Shown here: positions 26,087 to 34,476 of the stretch, piece by piece
How the letters are laid out: each line of letters starts with the position of its first letter
Position numbering within the stretch: the stretch's first letter is position 1
Source: an uncultured Eubacteriales bacterium
Lineage (GTDB): Bacteria > Bacillota > Clostridia > Lachnospirales > Lachnospiraceae
Direction of reading: 5' to 3'
Assembly: GCA_949283695.1 (NCBI GenBank)
Contig: CASDTX010000003.1
Location: forward strand, 1 to 64,000
Length of the DNA stretch: 64,000 nucleotides
Program-made: the position numbers and the translations under genes
Notes under the pieces: generated by a model
The model's input: only the letters and a program-made list of their open reading frames with translations
Database searches by the model: none
What the model was told of the DNA's origin: nothing

Positions 26087-28063
26087 ATGGCAAGTAAATA
26101 CGGCGGTTATATGGGCAAGGTCCTGAAGATTAACCTGAGCACCCGGGAAGTCTCAGAGTATCCGTTTTCGGATGAGGAGCGGGAGCTGTTCATCGGGGGG
26201 AAGACCATGGCGGCCAAGATCCTGGGAGATCATCTGACCGGCAGGGAGAAAGCATTCTCAGAGGACAACCTGCTGGTGGTGACCACAGGACCTCTGACCG
26301 GTTCCGGGGCGCCAAGTTCCAGCAGGTTCAATATCTCTACCTTGTCGCCGCAGACCGGGTATATCACATCCTCCAACTGCGGCGGGAACTTCGGGTATTA
26401 TCTGAAGAAGGCAGGCCTGGACGCGCTGATCCTGACCGGACGGTGTGCGGAACCGTCCTGGATCGAGATTCAGAATGATCAGGTAGTCTTCCACTCGGCC
26501 CGGGAGATCTGGGGCAAGAAGACATCGGAAACCCAGGCTGCGCTGGACGACAGGCTGCGGATGAAGAACGGACGGGTACGGAAGAACGGGAAGATCTGCA
26601 TCGGCCCGGCCGGGGAGAATCTGGTACTTTACTCCTGTATCGTTTCGAATGAGCGTGTTTCCGGCCGGGGAGGCACGGGAGCGGTCATGGGCTGGATGCG
26701 TCTGAAAGCGGTCTGTGCCGGCGGGAACCGGGAAGTGCCTGTCCGGGAGAAGGAGAAAATGGTCAGGCACACCCAGAAATGGTTCCGCTACCTGAGGCAT
26801 CACCCGCTGACCGGGAGCCAGCTTCCGAAGCTGGGAACGGCCGGTCTGGTCAGTGCCATGCAGATGAAGCATATCTTATCTACCAAGAATTACAGTGCCG
26901 GACAGTATGAGGAGTTCGAGAAGGTCAGCGGGGAAGAGCTGGCCGAGAAATACAACATCGTGAACAAGGGCTGTCTGACCTGCCCCATCCGCTGCGCGCG
27001 TACGGTAGAAGTGGACGGGAAGCAGGTGAAGGGGCCTGAGCTGGAAACGCTGGTGCTGCTGGGCGGAGGAATCCTGAATAACGATCTGCCGTCGATTCTT
27101 CGCTGGAACTATGAGCTGGATGAACTGGGGATCGATACCATTTCCTGCGCCAATACCATCTCTTATGCCATGGAGGCGAATGAGAGAGGACTGTGGGACA
27201 ATGGGCTGCATTTCTCAGATACAGAGGAACTCTCCAGGCTCTTTGAAGACATTGCTTACCGGAGAGGGATCGGCGATGAGCTGGCGCTGGGGAGCAGGCG
27301 GCTGGCTGAGAAATACGGCGGCAAAGAGTTCGCCATCCACGCGAAAGGCATGGAGCTGGCGGCCTATGAGCCCAGGAAAGCAGTGGGACTGGGGCTGGGC
27401 TACGCCACCAGCAACCGGGGCGGATGCCACTTGAACGGCGGATATCTGGTGATTCTGGAGGGACTGGGCCTGGCAGTCAATCAGACCACGTATCACGGGA
27501 AGGCGGATCTGACCATGCTCTTTCAGGACTTGATGGAGATGATCTCCGCGGCGGGCCAGTGTCTGTTCACCAGCTACGCTTTCTTTCCCACCCCGCTGAT
27601 GAATCACCCCAACGCCTGGTATACGAAGCTGGTCAATCGGATTCTGCCCTACTGCGGGGCTGTGGTCCGTCTGATCAACAAATATCCGGAGATCGCCTGC
27701 TTCCATCTGCCGGTGTTCCACCACACGAAAGGATTCGAGTACACCACAGGAATGAAGATGAAGTTCGGAGATTATATTCGCTGCGGTGAGCGGGGATTCA
27801 ATCTGGAACGGGAGATCAACCGCAGATTCGGAGTAAACGCGAATCAGGACGCACTGCCGAAGCGGCTGACAGAGACACTGCAGGATCCAAAGGATCCGAA
27901 GTCAAAGGTTCCTCTGGAACGGATGAAAAAGGTCTATTATCATGCCCGGGGCTGGGATCAGAACGGCCTGCCCACAGAGCGGACGCTGAAGAAACTGAAG
28001 ATCAGCTTCGCAGCCGGAGCGGCGGAAGAGCGGAACAGGGGGGTGAGCAGATGGTCCGGGTGA
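26087..28063 (+). CDS. Aldehyde ferredoxin oxidoreductase family enzyme (tungsten type)
   Basis: 658 residues from the ATG at 26087, placed by the GAGGTGA site at 26075-26081; an upstream GTG at 26078 would sit inside that site. The N-terminal domain (GGYMGKVLKINLS, SNCGGNFGYYLKKAG) binds bis-pterin. The [4Fe-4S] ligands are seen as GCLTCPIRC near residue 295 and AAGQC near 490, spaced as in the Pyrococcus enzyme. ATSNRGGCH is also conserved. Family members interconvert aldehydes and carboxylic acids using ferredoxin. The tungstate importer and cofactor genes around it support tungsten as the metal. The aldehyde substrate is unknown. Its end overlaps moaD by 13 nt. Confidence 0.92.
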   Translation: MASKYGGYMGKVLKINLSTREVSEYPFSDEERELFIGGKTMAAKILGDHLTGREKAFSEDNLLVVTTGPLTGSGAPSSSRFNISTLSPQTGYITSSNCGGNFGYYLKKAGLDALILTGRCAEPSWIEIQNDQVVFHSAREIWGKKTSETQAALDDRLRMKNGRVRKNGKICIGPAGENLVLYSCIVSNERVSGRGGTGAVMGWMRLKAVCAGGNREVPVREKEKMVRHTQKWFRYLRHHPLTGSQLPKLGTAGLVSAMQMKHILSTKNYSAGQYEEFEKVSGEELAEKYNIVNKGCLTCPIRCARTVEVDGKQVKGPELETLVLLGGGILNNDLPSILRWNYELDELGIDTISCANTISYAMEANERGLWDNGLHFSDTEELSRLFEDIAYRRGIGDELALGSRRLAEKYGGKEFAIHAKGMELAAYEPRKAVGLGLGYATSNRGGCHLNGGYLVILEGLGLAVNQTTYHGKADLTMLFQDLMEMISAAGQCLFTSYAFFPTPLMNHPNAWYTKLVNRILPYCGAVVRLINKYPEIACFHLPVFHHTKGFEYTTGMKMKFGDYIRCGERGFNLEREINRRFGVNANQDALPKRLTETLQDPKDPKSKVPLERMKKVYYHARGWDQNGLPTERTLKKLKISFAAGAAEERNRGVSRWSG

Positions 28064-28275
28064 AATTATTCGGGACAGCCCGCCTGAAAGCGGGCGTGGG
28101 GACGTTCGAGCGGGAAGTCAGGAGCGTGGATGAGCTGATGGACTGTATCCCCAATATCACACGCAGGGAGGCAAAGGATCTGGTGCTCCTTGTGAATGGG
28201 AAACCGGCCGGGAGGAGATCCAGGCTGAAAGACGGGGATGAGGTTGTGTTTCTTTCCCCGGCGGGAGGTGGCTGA
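28051..28275 (+). CDS. moaD: MoaD/ThiS-type sulfur carrier
   Basis: 74 residues with a beta-grasp pattern (VRVKLFGTARLK, LVLLVNGKPA, LKDGDEVVFLSP) and a Gly-Gly C-terminus (PAGGG). Such proteins carry a thiocarboxylate that supplies the dithiolene sulfur of molybdopterin. The ThiF-like enzyme at 23000 is the obvious activating partner. It overlaps the oxidoreductase by 13 nt and the next gene by 1 nt. A thiamine role is less likely because no thi genes are present. Confidence 0.88.
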   Translation: MVRVKLFGTARLKAGVGTFEREVRSVDELMDCIPNITRREAKDLVLLVNGKPAGRRSRLKDGDEVVFLSPAGGG

Positions 28276-29750
28276 TGATGAAGAAAATCAAAGAGGTGCC
28301 CTATATTGATCTGGAGACCTGTGCGGGATGTTCGGTCTGCGCGGAGAACTGTCCCATGGACTGTATCCGCATCGAACCGCCCAAGTATCACGGGGATATT
28401 CATACCGCCGCGCAGGTGGATCTTAAGAAATGTATCGGATGCGGGATCTGTGCGAAAGCATGTCCTATCCGTGCGATTCGGATGAGAAGAGAAGGGAGAG
28501 TGGCGCAGGAGATGAAAACGAAATGGAATCTGAAGAAACTGGGATGCAGAGTATTTCAGGGCGGAATGAAGATGGGGATGTATCTGCTCCCCTGGCGTGT
28601 GCCGAAACTGATGCAGGGAGCGGGGACTGTGAAGAAACTGCCGGCTGCTGTGAAGAGAAGAGGATTCCGCAAGGTACTGATCGTTACAGATCCGACCTTG
28701 ATGGGACTTCACCTTCTGGATCCTATGCTGGCTGCCATGAAGGAGGCGGAGCTTCCGTATGTGATCTATGACGGCGTAGGACCGAATCCTACGGATGAGA
28801 ATGTGGAGGACGGAGTGGTTCTGTTCCATGAGCATCACTGCGACTGTATGATCGCGTTCGGAGGAGGCTCCCCCATAGACTGCGCGAAGGCTGTGGGAGC
28901 CAGGATCGCAAGGCCCAAGAGACGGGTGAAGAAGCTGCAGGGGCTGTTCCGGATCTTAAAGCCGATCCCCATTATCTTCGCAGTTCCGACGACTGCGGGA
29001 ACCGGATCTGAGACAACGATCGCCGCGGTGATCACCGAGGCGGAGACCCATCATAAAGCATCCATCAACGATCTCTGCCTGATGCCGAAGTTCGCTGTGC
29101 TGGATCCGGAGCTGACGGTAGGCCTTCCGCCCAGAGTGACGGCCACAACCGGAATGGACGCCCTCTGTCATGCTGTGGAGGCGTATACCAATCACACATA
29201 CAACAGCAGCCTGGAAAAGGACATGAGCAAAAAAGCAGTGAAGCTGATCCATGATAATCTGCTGAAAGTCTATCAGGATGGATCGGATCTGGAAGCACGC
29301 CAGAAGATGCAGCAGGCGGCGTTCTACGGAGGGCGGGCGTTCACCAGAGGATCGGTGGGATATGTCCACGCGGTTGGCCACACACTTGGAGGGCTCTACG
29401 GAACACCCCACGGGCTGGCGATGTCCATCCTGCTTCCCCATGTCCTGCGGGCGTTCGGGCCGGCTGCGGAGAAGCGGCTGGCGGAACTGAGTGATGTCTG
29501 CGCCCTGACAGCGGAAGAAGAACCGGCAGCGGTTAAGGCGGAAGCGTTCATCTGCTGGATCGAGGATATGAAGGTGAAGATGGAGATTCCAGATTATCCG
29601 GATATGATCCGGGAAGAAGATGTGGACCAGATTGTGGAGTGGGCGGAGAAGGAGGCGAATCCCCTCTATCCGGTGCCTGTGATTTGGAGCCGGGCAGAGT
29701 TTCGGGCGTTTCTCCTGTCTCTGATCAAACCAGGAGAAGAATCATTGTAA
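28275..29750 (+). CDS. Iron-containing alcohol dehydrogenase with N-terminal 2[4Fe-4S] ferredoxin domain
   Basis: 491 residues. Residues 1-75 form a bacterial-type ferredoxin with two complete clusters (Cys 16, 19, 22, 26 and 53, 56, 59, 63). A link of about 30 residues leads into a full group III alcohol dehydrogenase: GGGSPIDCAK for NAD(P), TTAGTGSE, and metal ligands in TGMDALCHAVEAYT and HAVGHTLGGLYGTPHG. Typical members are about 385 residues, so the ferredoxin part is an addition. It follows the tungsten oxidoreductase and MoaD with 1-nt spacing, suggesting that the two enzymes act in series: acid to aldehyde, then aldehyde to alcohol, or the reverse. A second ATG three bases on is equally possible. 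Confidence 0.92.
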   Translation: MMKKIKEVPYIDLETCAGCSVCAENCPMDCIRIEPPKYHGDIHTAAQVDLKKCIGCGICAKACPIRAIRMRREGRVAQEMKTKWNLKKLGCRVFQGGMKMGMYLLPWRVPKLMQGAGTVKKLPAAVKRRGFRKVLIVTDPTLMGLHLLDPMLAAMKEAELPYVIYDGVGPNPTDENVEDGVVLFHEHHCDCMIAFGGGSPIDCAKAVGARIARPKRRVKKLQGLFRILKPIPIIFAVPTTAGTGSETTIAAVITEAETHHKASINDLCLMPKFAVLDPELTVGLPPRVTATTGMDALCHAVEAYTNHTYNSSLEKDMSKKAVKLIHDNLLKVYQDGSDLEARQKMQQAAFYGGRAFTRGSVGYVHAVGHTLGGLYGTPHGLAMSILLPHVLRAFGPAAEKRLAELSDVCALTAEEEPAAVKAEAFICWIEDMKVKMEIPDYPDMIREEDVDQIVEWAEKEANPLYPVPVIWSRAEFRAFLLSLIKPGEESL

Positions 29751-29778
29751 TATGCTGCAGAAAGGAACAGACAGACTT

Positions 29779-30561
29779 ATGATCATTGACACACACGCGC
29801 ACTATGACGACGAACAGTTCGATCCGGACCGGGAGGAACTGCTTGGAAGTATGAAAGATGGAGGGATCGGCCTGATTGTTAACGCTGGTTCCACCATCGA
29901 ATCCTGGGGGAAGATTCTGGAACTGACGGAAACCTATGAGTTCCTTTATGGAGCTATCGGAATCCATCCTGATGAGGCCGGAAGCCTGGACGAGGAGAGC
30001 TTCCGCAGGATGAGCAGCCTGCTGGATCGGGAGAAGATCGTGGCTGTGGGAGAGATCGGACTGGATTACTACTGGGACAAAGAAAGCCATGACCTGCAGA
30101 AGAAGTGGATGATCCGCCAGCTGGAACTGGCCCGGGAGAAGAATCTGCCGGTGATCATACACAGCCGGGAAGCCGCGGCGGACACCATGGAGATCATGAA
30201 GGAATACGCGGCAGGGATGACAGCGGTGATTCACTGCTATTCTTACTCTGCCGAGATGGCCCGGGAGTATGTGAAGATGGGATACTATATCGGCGTGGGA
30301 GGCGTTGTGACGTTCAAGAACGCGAAGAAACTGAAACAGGTGGTGGAGACTGTGCCGCTGACAGCGATTGTGCTGGAGACAGACTGTCCCTACCTGGCGC
30401 CGGTTCCGTACCGGGGAAAGAGAAACTCTTCCCTGTATCTGCCCTATGTGGCAGAGGAGATCGCGGCCATCAAGGGTGTGACAGCGGAAGCGGTGATCCG
30501 GCAGACAGAGGCGAACGCGCGCAGACTGTACCGGCTGCCGGATCATCAGGGAGAAAAATAG
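29779..30561 (+). CDS. tatD: TatD-family metal-dependent deoxyribonuclease
   Basis: 260 residues starting MIIDTHAHYDD, the usual first metal-binding motif of TatD; an ATG at 29752 would add nine unusual residues. Further ligands are seen in AVGEIGLDYYWD, PVIIHSREA, AVIHCYS and LETDCPYLAP. The family cleaves DNA 3'-5' and appears in DNA repair and quality control. The pairing tatD-rsmA is common in Firmicutes. It starts 28 nt after the dehydrogenase. Confidence 0.93.
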   Translation: MIIDTHAHYDDEQFDPDREELLGSMKDGGIGLIVNAGSTIESWGKILELTETYEFLYGAIGIHPDEAGSLDEESFRRMSSLLDREKIVAVGEIGLDYYWDKESHDLQKKWMIRQLELAREKNLPVIIHSREAAADTMEIMKEYAAGMTAVIHCYSYSAEMAREYVKMGYYIGVGGVVTFKNAKKLKQVVETVPLTAIVLETDCPYLAPVPYRGKRNSSLYLPYVAEEIAAIKGVTAEAVIRQTEANARRLYRLPDHQGEK

Positions 30562-30577
30562 AGGAGAGATCAACAAT

Positions 30578-31459
30578 ATGAAACAGCCTTCACTTGGGAA
30601 TCCGCAGAACACGATTGCGGTACTTCAGAAATATCAATTCGTATTCCAGAAGAAGTTCGGACAGAACTTCCTGATTGATACACATGTCCTGGACAAGATC
30701 ATCCGTGCTGCCGACATCGGTCCGGATGATTTCGTGCTGGAGATCGGGCCCGGGATCGGGACGATGACTCAGTATCTTGCCTGTGCGGCCCGGAAGGTGG
30801 CGGCCGTGGAAATCGACCGGGCACTGATCCCGATCCTGGAGGATACACTGTCCGGATATGAGAACGTCCGGATTATCAATCAGGACGTGCTTAAGGTGGA
30901 TCTGGCGGCGCTGGCAGAGGAAGAGAATGGAGGAAAGCCGATCAAGGTGGTGGCTAATCTGCCTTACTATATTACAACGCCTATCATTATGGGGCTGTTC
31001 GAGAAGCAGATTCCCCTTCAGAGCATCACGGTCATGGTGCAGAAGGAAGTGGCCGAGCGGATGCAGGTAGGACCGGGAACGAAGGATTACGGCGCTCTGT
31101 CGCTTGCGGTTCAGTATTATGCTGAGCCTTATATTGTGGCGTATGTGCCGCCGAACTGCTTCATGCCCAGACCCAAGGTGGGCTCCGCGGTGATCCGTCT
31201 GACCCGGCATGAGAAGCCGCCTGTGGAGGTGAAGGATGAGAAGCTGATGTTCCAGGTGATCCGCGCCTCTTTCGGTCAGCGGAGGAAGACGCTCGCGAAC
31301 GGGCTGAAGAATTCGCCGGAGCTGGATTATACGAAAGAAGAGATCGAGGCGGCAATTCTCTCTCTGGGGAAGGGCGCTTCCATACGAGGAGAGGCACTGA
31401 CACTGGCGGAGTTTGCCGCCCTTGCAGACCAGCTGCTGCTGTCCCGCAGCGGCAGCTGA
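30578..31459 (+). CDS. rsmA: 16S rRNA dimethyladenosine transferase
   Basis: 293 residues with FGQNFLID, the SAM-binding EIGPGIGTMTQ (about 49-59), the catalytic NLPYYITTPI and MPRPKVGSAVI. RsmA (KsgA) dimethylates two adjacent adenines near the 3' end of 16S rRNA during 30S assembly; loss gives kasugamycin resistance. It lies 16 nt after tatD with its own GAGAG-type site. Confidence 0.96.
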   Translation: MKQPSLGNPQNTIAVLQKYQFVFQKKFGQNFLIDTHVLDKIIRAADIGPDDFVLEIGPGIGTMTQYLACAARKVAAVEIDRALIPILEDTLSGYENVRIINQDVLKVDLAALAEEENGGKPIKVVANLPYYITTPIIMGLFEKQIPLQSITVMVQKEVAERMQVGPGTKDYGALSLAVQYYAEPYIVAYVPPNCFMPRPKVGSAVIRLTRHEKPPVEVKDEKLMFQVIRASFGQRRKTLANGLKNSPELDYTKEEIEAAILSLGKGASIRGEALTLAEFAALADQLLLSRSGS

Positions 31460-31490
31460 GCGTGCTATAAAGTTTTCAGCAACAGTTCAG

Positions 31491-31520
31491 ATCATCTCTG
31501 ATGGCTGAACTGTTAATAAA
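31491..31520 (+). terminator. Weak terminator-like hairpin after rsmA
   Basis: 10-bp stem AACAGTTCAG (31491-31500) with CTGAACTGTT (31505-31514) but no run of T after it. Confidence 0.35.
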
Positions 31521-31547
31521 ATTTCAAAAATTTTAATAGACAGTTCA

Positions 31548-31576
31548 TTGTACACTTTATGAATTTTTAGTATAAT
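31548..31576 (+). promoter_or_regulatory. Strong promoter of citrate synthase
   Basis: TTGTAC (31548-31553), 17-nt spacer, perfect TATAAT (31571-31576), 40 nt before the start codon. Confidence 0.75.
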
Positions 31577-31615
31577 AGACGAATATACAGAAAATAGAAA
31601 AAGGAGGAAGGTCAC

Positions 31616-32986
31616 ATGGTGAAAGATATTGACAGCATTTTTTTCGATATTACTCCCGAGATTGAAGAATTGGCCCATAAATGCGAGGCGAACAACGCGA
31701 TTGATAAGGAGTTGTACACGAAGTACGAGGTGAAACGAGGGCTGCGTGACCTGAATGGCAAAGGTGTTCTTGCCGGTCTTACAAACGTTTCTGATGTCTG
31801 CGCTTCTAAGATTGTCGACGGAAAGTCTGTTCCCTGTGAAGGTAATCTTTATTATCGAGGATATAATATCAAGGATCTGGTGAAAGGATTCCTGGCTGCC
31901 AAGCATCCTGGTTTTGAAGAGACGGCATATCTGCTGCTTTTTGGCGAGCTTCCGGATAAGAAACAGCTGGACGATTTCCAGGAGATGATCGCGGACAGGA
32001 GAACGCTTCCGCCGAATTTCGTGCGGGACGTGATGATGAAGGCGCCCAGCCGTGATATGATGAACAGTATTACAAGAAGTATCCTGCAGCTCTATTCTTA
32101 TGACGATAAAGCGGACGACACAAGCATTCCGAATGTACTCAGACAGTGCCTGAATCTGATTGCCCAATTCCCCATGCTTATGGTTTATGGATATCATGCA
32201 TATAATTACAGAAGAGGCGAAGACCTGTTTATCTATGCGCCGAAGCGGGAACTCTCCACAGCGGAGAACATCCTGATGATGCTGCGTGAGGACCGGAAAT
32301 ATACAGAACTGGAAGCGAAGATCCTGGATATGGCTCTGGTGCTCCACATGGATCATGGCGGCGGCAATAACTCAACGTTTACGACCCATGTAGTTACTTC
32401 TTCCGGAACAGATACGTATTCTACGATGGCGGCAGCCATGGCGTCCCTGAAAGGACCGAAGCATGGCGGCGCGAACGTGAAAGTAACGCAGATGTTCGAG
32501 GACATGAAGCAGCATCTGACAGACTGGACAGATGAAGACCAGATCCGGGCATACCTGGAGGCGCTGCTGGACAAGCAGGCATTTGACAAGAAGGGCCTGA
32601 TCTACGGCATGGGCCACGCGGTCTATTCCATTTCAGATCCCCGTGCGGATATCTTCAAGAAGTTCGTAAAGCAGCTCGCGAAGGAGAAAGGGCACGAAGA
32701 AGAATACGCACTCTACGAAAAGGTTGAGCATATGGCTCCGGAGATCATCGGAGAGAAGCGGCGGATGTATAAAGGCGTCAATGCGAACGTGGATTTCTAC
32801 AGCGGGCTTGTGTACAGTATGCTGGATCTTCCGCCCGCACTGTATACGCCGATCTTTGCGGCGGCGCGTGTTGTAGGATGGAGCGCACACAGACTGGAAG
32901 AGCTTAAGAATGTAGATAAGATTATCCGTCCGGCGTACAAAGCGCTGGCACCGCACCGTGAATACATAAATCTTGAAGACAGGTAA
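31616..32986 (+). CDS. gltA: Citrate synthase
   Basis: 456 residues. Active-site segments are visible: LHMDHGGGNNSTFTTHVV, GPKHGGANVKV, GMGHAVYSISDPRA and the catalytic Asp in NVDFYSGLVY. It condenses oxaloacetate with acetyl-CoA; in anaerobic clostridia this feeds 2-oxoglutarate and glutamate synthesis. The protein carries an N-terminal extension of about 50 residues common in Clostridia. It has its own strong promoter and an AAGGAGGAAG site. Confidence 0.94.
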   Translation: MVKDIDSIFFDITPEIEELAHKCEANNAIDKELYTKYEVKRGLRDLNGKGVLAGLTNVSDVCASKIVDGKSVPCEGNLYYRGYNIKDLVKGFLAAKHPGFEETAYLLLFGELPDKKQLDDFQEMIADRRTLPPNFVRDVMMKAPSRDMMNSITRSILQLYSYDDKADDTSIPNVLRQCLNLIAQFPMLMVYGYHAYNYRRGEDLFIYAPKRELSTAENILMMLREDRKYTELEAKILDMALVLHMDHGGGNNSTFTTHVVTSSGTDTYSTMAAAMASLKGPKHGGANVKVTQMFEDMKQHLTDWTDEDQIRAYLEALLDKQAFDKKGLIYGMGHAVYSISDPRADIFKKFVKQLAKEKGHEEEYALYEKVEHMAPEIIGEKRRMYKGVNANVDFYSGLVYSMLDLPPALYTPIFAAARVVGWSAHRLEELKNVDKIIRPAYKALAPHREYINLEDR

Positions 32987-32998
32987 GTGAGTAGTACC

Positions 32999-33928
32999 AT
33001 GAGAGACGAGTTTTATTTCCCATCCAAGGACGGCAATACAGAGATCCATACAATGGAGTGGAAGCCAGAAGGCGAGGTCAAGGCTGTCCTGCAGATCTGC
33101 CACGGAATGATGGAATATATCAGACGATATGATGAGTTCGCACAGTATCTGTGTGACAGAGGATATTATGTCGTGGGAAATGACCATCTCGGGCATGGCA
33201 AATCCGTACAGGCGAAAACAGAGTACGGGTTCTTCAACGAGAAGTACGGAAATGCGTGTGTGCTTGGAGACATTCATACACTCAGGATGCGGTCAGAGAA
33301 GAAATATCCGGATGTGCCGTATTATATGATGGGGCACAGCATGGGATCTTCCCTGCTGAGACAGTACATTCAGATGTACGGCAACGGGCTGGACGGCGCG
33401 ATTCTGATGGGCGTCGTAACAGACCACAAGAAGGCTGAACTGCTCGCGGGGAAGAGGCTCTGCCGCTTGATGGCCGTGTTTCGGGGCTGGCATTACCGGA
33501 GCAGGCTGGTAGATAAGATGGCGATCGGCTCCTATAATAAGAAATTTAAGGCAGCCAGAACCAAAGCAGACTGGATCACCAGTGATCCGGAACGGCTGGA
33601 CGCTTATGCGGAGGATCCCCTTTGCTCCTTCATGTTCACGGTAAACGCCTATTACAGTATGTTCGCGGGCATGATTGCCATGCAGAGAAAAGAGAGTGTA
33701 TACATGATTCCAAAGGGACTGCCGATCCTGTTCGTATCCGGGGGAGATGATCCGGTGGGGGACTTCGGCAGGGGCGTGCGAAAGGTCTATGAGAAATACC
33801 GAGACGCCGGCATACAGGACGTATCGCTCAGGCTGTACCCGGGAGACCGGCATGAGATTCTCAATGAGACGGATCGGGAGCAGGTATATGCAGATCTGCT
33901 TGACTGGCTGGAACAGCATAGAAAATGA
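32999..33928 (+). CDS. Alpha/beta hydrolase, lysophospholipase/monoacylglycerol lipase type
   Basis: 309 residues. HGMMEYIRRYDEFAQYL and DHLGHGKS lead to the nucleophile elbow GHSMGSSL (about 112-119). The Asp and His are probably in SGGDDPVGDFG and PGDRHEILNE. This is the serine-aminopeptidase S33 / PldB-like family. No signal peptide. It follows citrate synthase directly; the frame also offers a GTG at 32987 touching the upstream stop, while the ATG at 32999 has a GTGAG site. A strong terminator follows. The substrate is unknown. Confidence 0.85.
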   Translation: MRDEFYFPSKDGNTEIHTMEWKPEGEVKAVLQICHGMMEYIRRYDEFAQYLCDRGYYVVGNDHLGHGKSVQAKTEYGFFNEKYGNACVLGDIHTLRMRSEKKYPDVPYYMMGHSMGSSLLRQYIQMYGNGLDGAILMGVVTDHKKAELLAGKRLCRLMAVFRGWHYRSRLVDKMAIGSYNKKFKAARTKADWITSDPERLDAYAEDPLCSFMFTVNAYYSMFAGMIAMQRKESVYMIPKGLPILFVSGGDDPVGDFGRGVRKVYEKYRDAGIQDVSLRLYPGDRHEILNETDREQVYADLLDWLEQHRK

Positions 33929-33947
33929 GAAGATAAGAAAAAGAAAG

Positions 33948-33991
33948 AAACCTGCCGCAGACGGAAAAATCCGCCGGGCAGGTTTCTTTTT
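33948..33991 (+). terminator. Terminator after the gltA-hydrolase operon
   Basis: Stem AAACCTGCC (33948-33956) with GGCAGGTTT (33977-33985), with an inner CGGA/TCCG stem, followed by CTTTTT. Confidence 0.85.
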
Positions 33992-34030
33992 ACAGGCTTC
34001 TGTTTACAAGACTCTTATTACGATTTATTT

Positions 34031-34275
34031 GAACAACGAAAAACCGCTGACTGGAATGGTCAGCGGTTTTCGTGTTTTATAAGTTATCTAAAAGGAATGA
34101 GAGTAAAGTGCGACGCCTTCAGGCGTCTGAACTTTATGAGGGGGGAGATAGTTGTTATCAACTATCTGAGATAAAGTATAAGGGGTAAATGTGGATAAAA
34201 TATGATGAGATTCTAAAAGAACCAGAAAAATTATAAAATAGAGATTAACAAATTAAAAAAGAAAATAAATCGGTC
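34031..34275 (+). repeat. Structured dispersed repeat, copy A
   Basis: First of three copies. Hairpin P1 (34040-34051 with 34059-34070) is followed by the conserved linker GTGTTTTATAAGTTATCTAA. P2 is GACGCC-TTCA-GGCGTC (34112-34127), flanked by TAAAGT and ACTTTA arms. P3 is AGATAGTTG with CAACTATCT (34146-34154, 34159-34167), flanked by ACTTTAT and ATAAAGT. A run of six G lies between P2 and P3. The rest of the 548-nt gap 33929-34476 holds the terminator before and the promoter after this copy. Confidence 0.8.
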
Positions 34276-34387
34276 TTTTTGACTGCAGGACATGGGATGG
34301 ATCCATGCTGTGTCTCTATATTGCACAATTTAGTTCATGCAAAATTAGACATATTTCACGAAAATAGCGTTTATATTTGCTATTGGC

Positions 34388-34416
34388 TTTACATATTGTA
34401 TAACTTGTGCTATATA
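34388..34416 (+). promoter_or_regulatory. Promoter of the nucleoside uptake operon
   Basis: TTTACA (34388-34393), 17-nt spacer, TATATA (34411-34416), about 60 nt before the lipoprotein start. Confidence 0.65.
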
Positions 34417-34425
34417 TAAATCAAC

Positions 34426-34459
34426 TTGTACAACAAATAATAATAAAAGGTACAACAAA
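34426..34459. promoter_or_regulatory. Possible regulator-binding site in the nucleoside operon leader
   Basis: An 8-bp palindrome TTGTACAA (34426-34433) overlaps one of two direct copies of TACAACAAA (34429-34437 and 34451-34459), just downstream of the -10 box. A GntR regulator is encoded in the operon; linking it to these sites is inference. Confidence 0.35.
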
Positions 34460-34476
34460 CGAGAAGGAGGAGAAAC

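Noticed and set aside
34282..34345. Terminal repeats that would make repeat copy A a classic insertion sequence
   Set aside because: No transposase, matching terminal inverted repeats or target duplication could be seen around any of the three copies.
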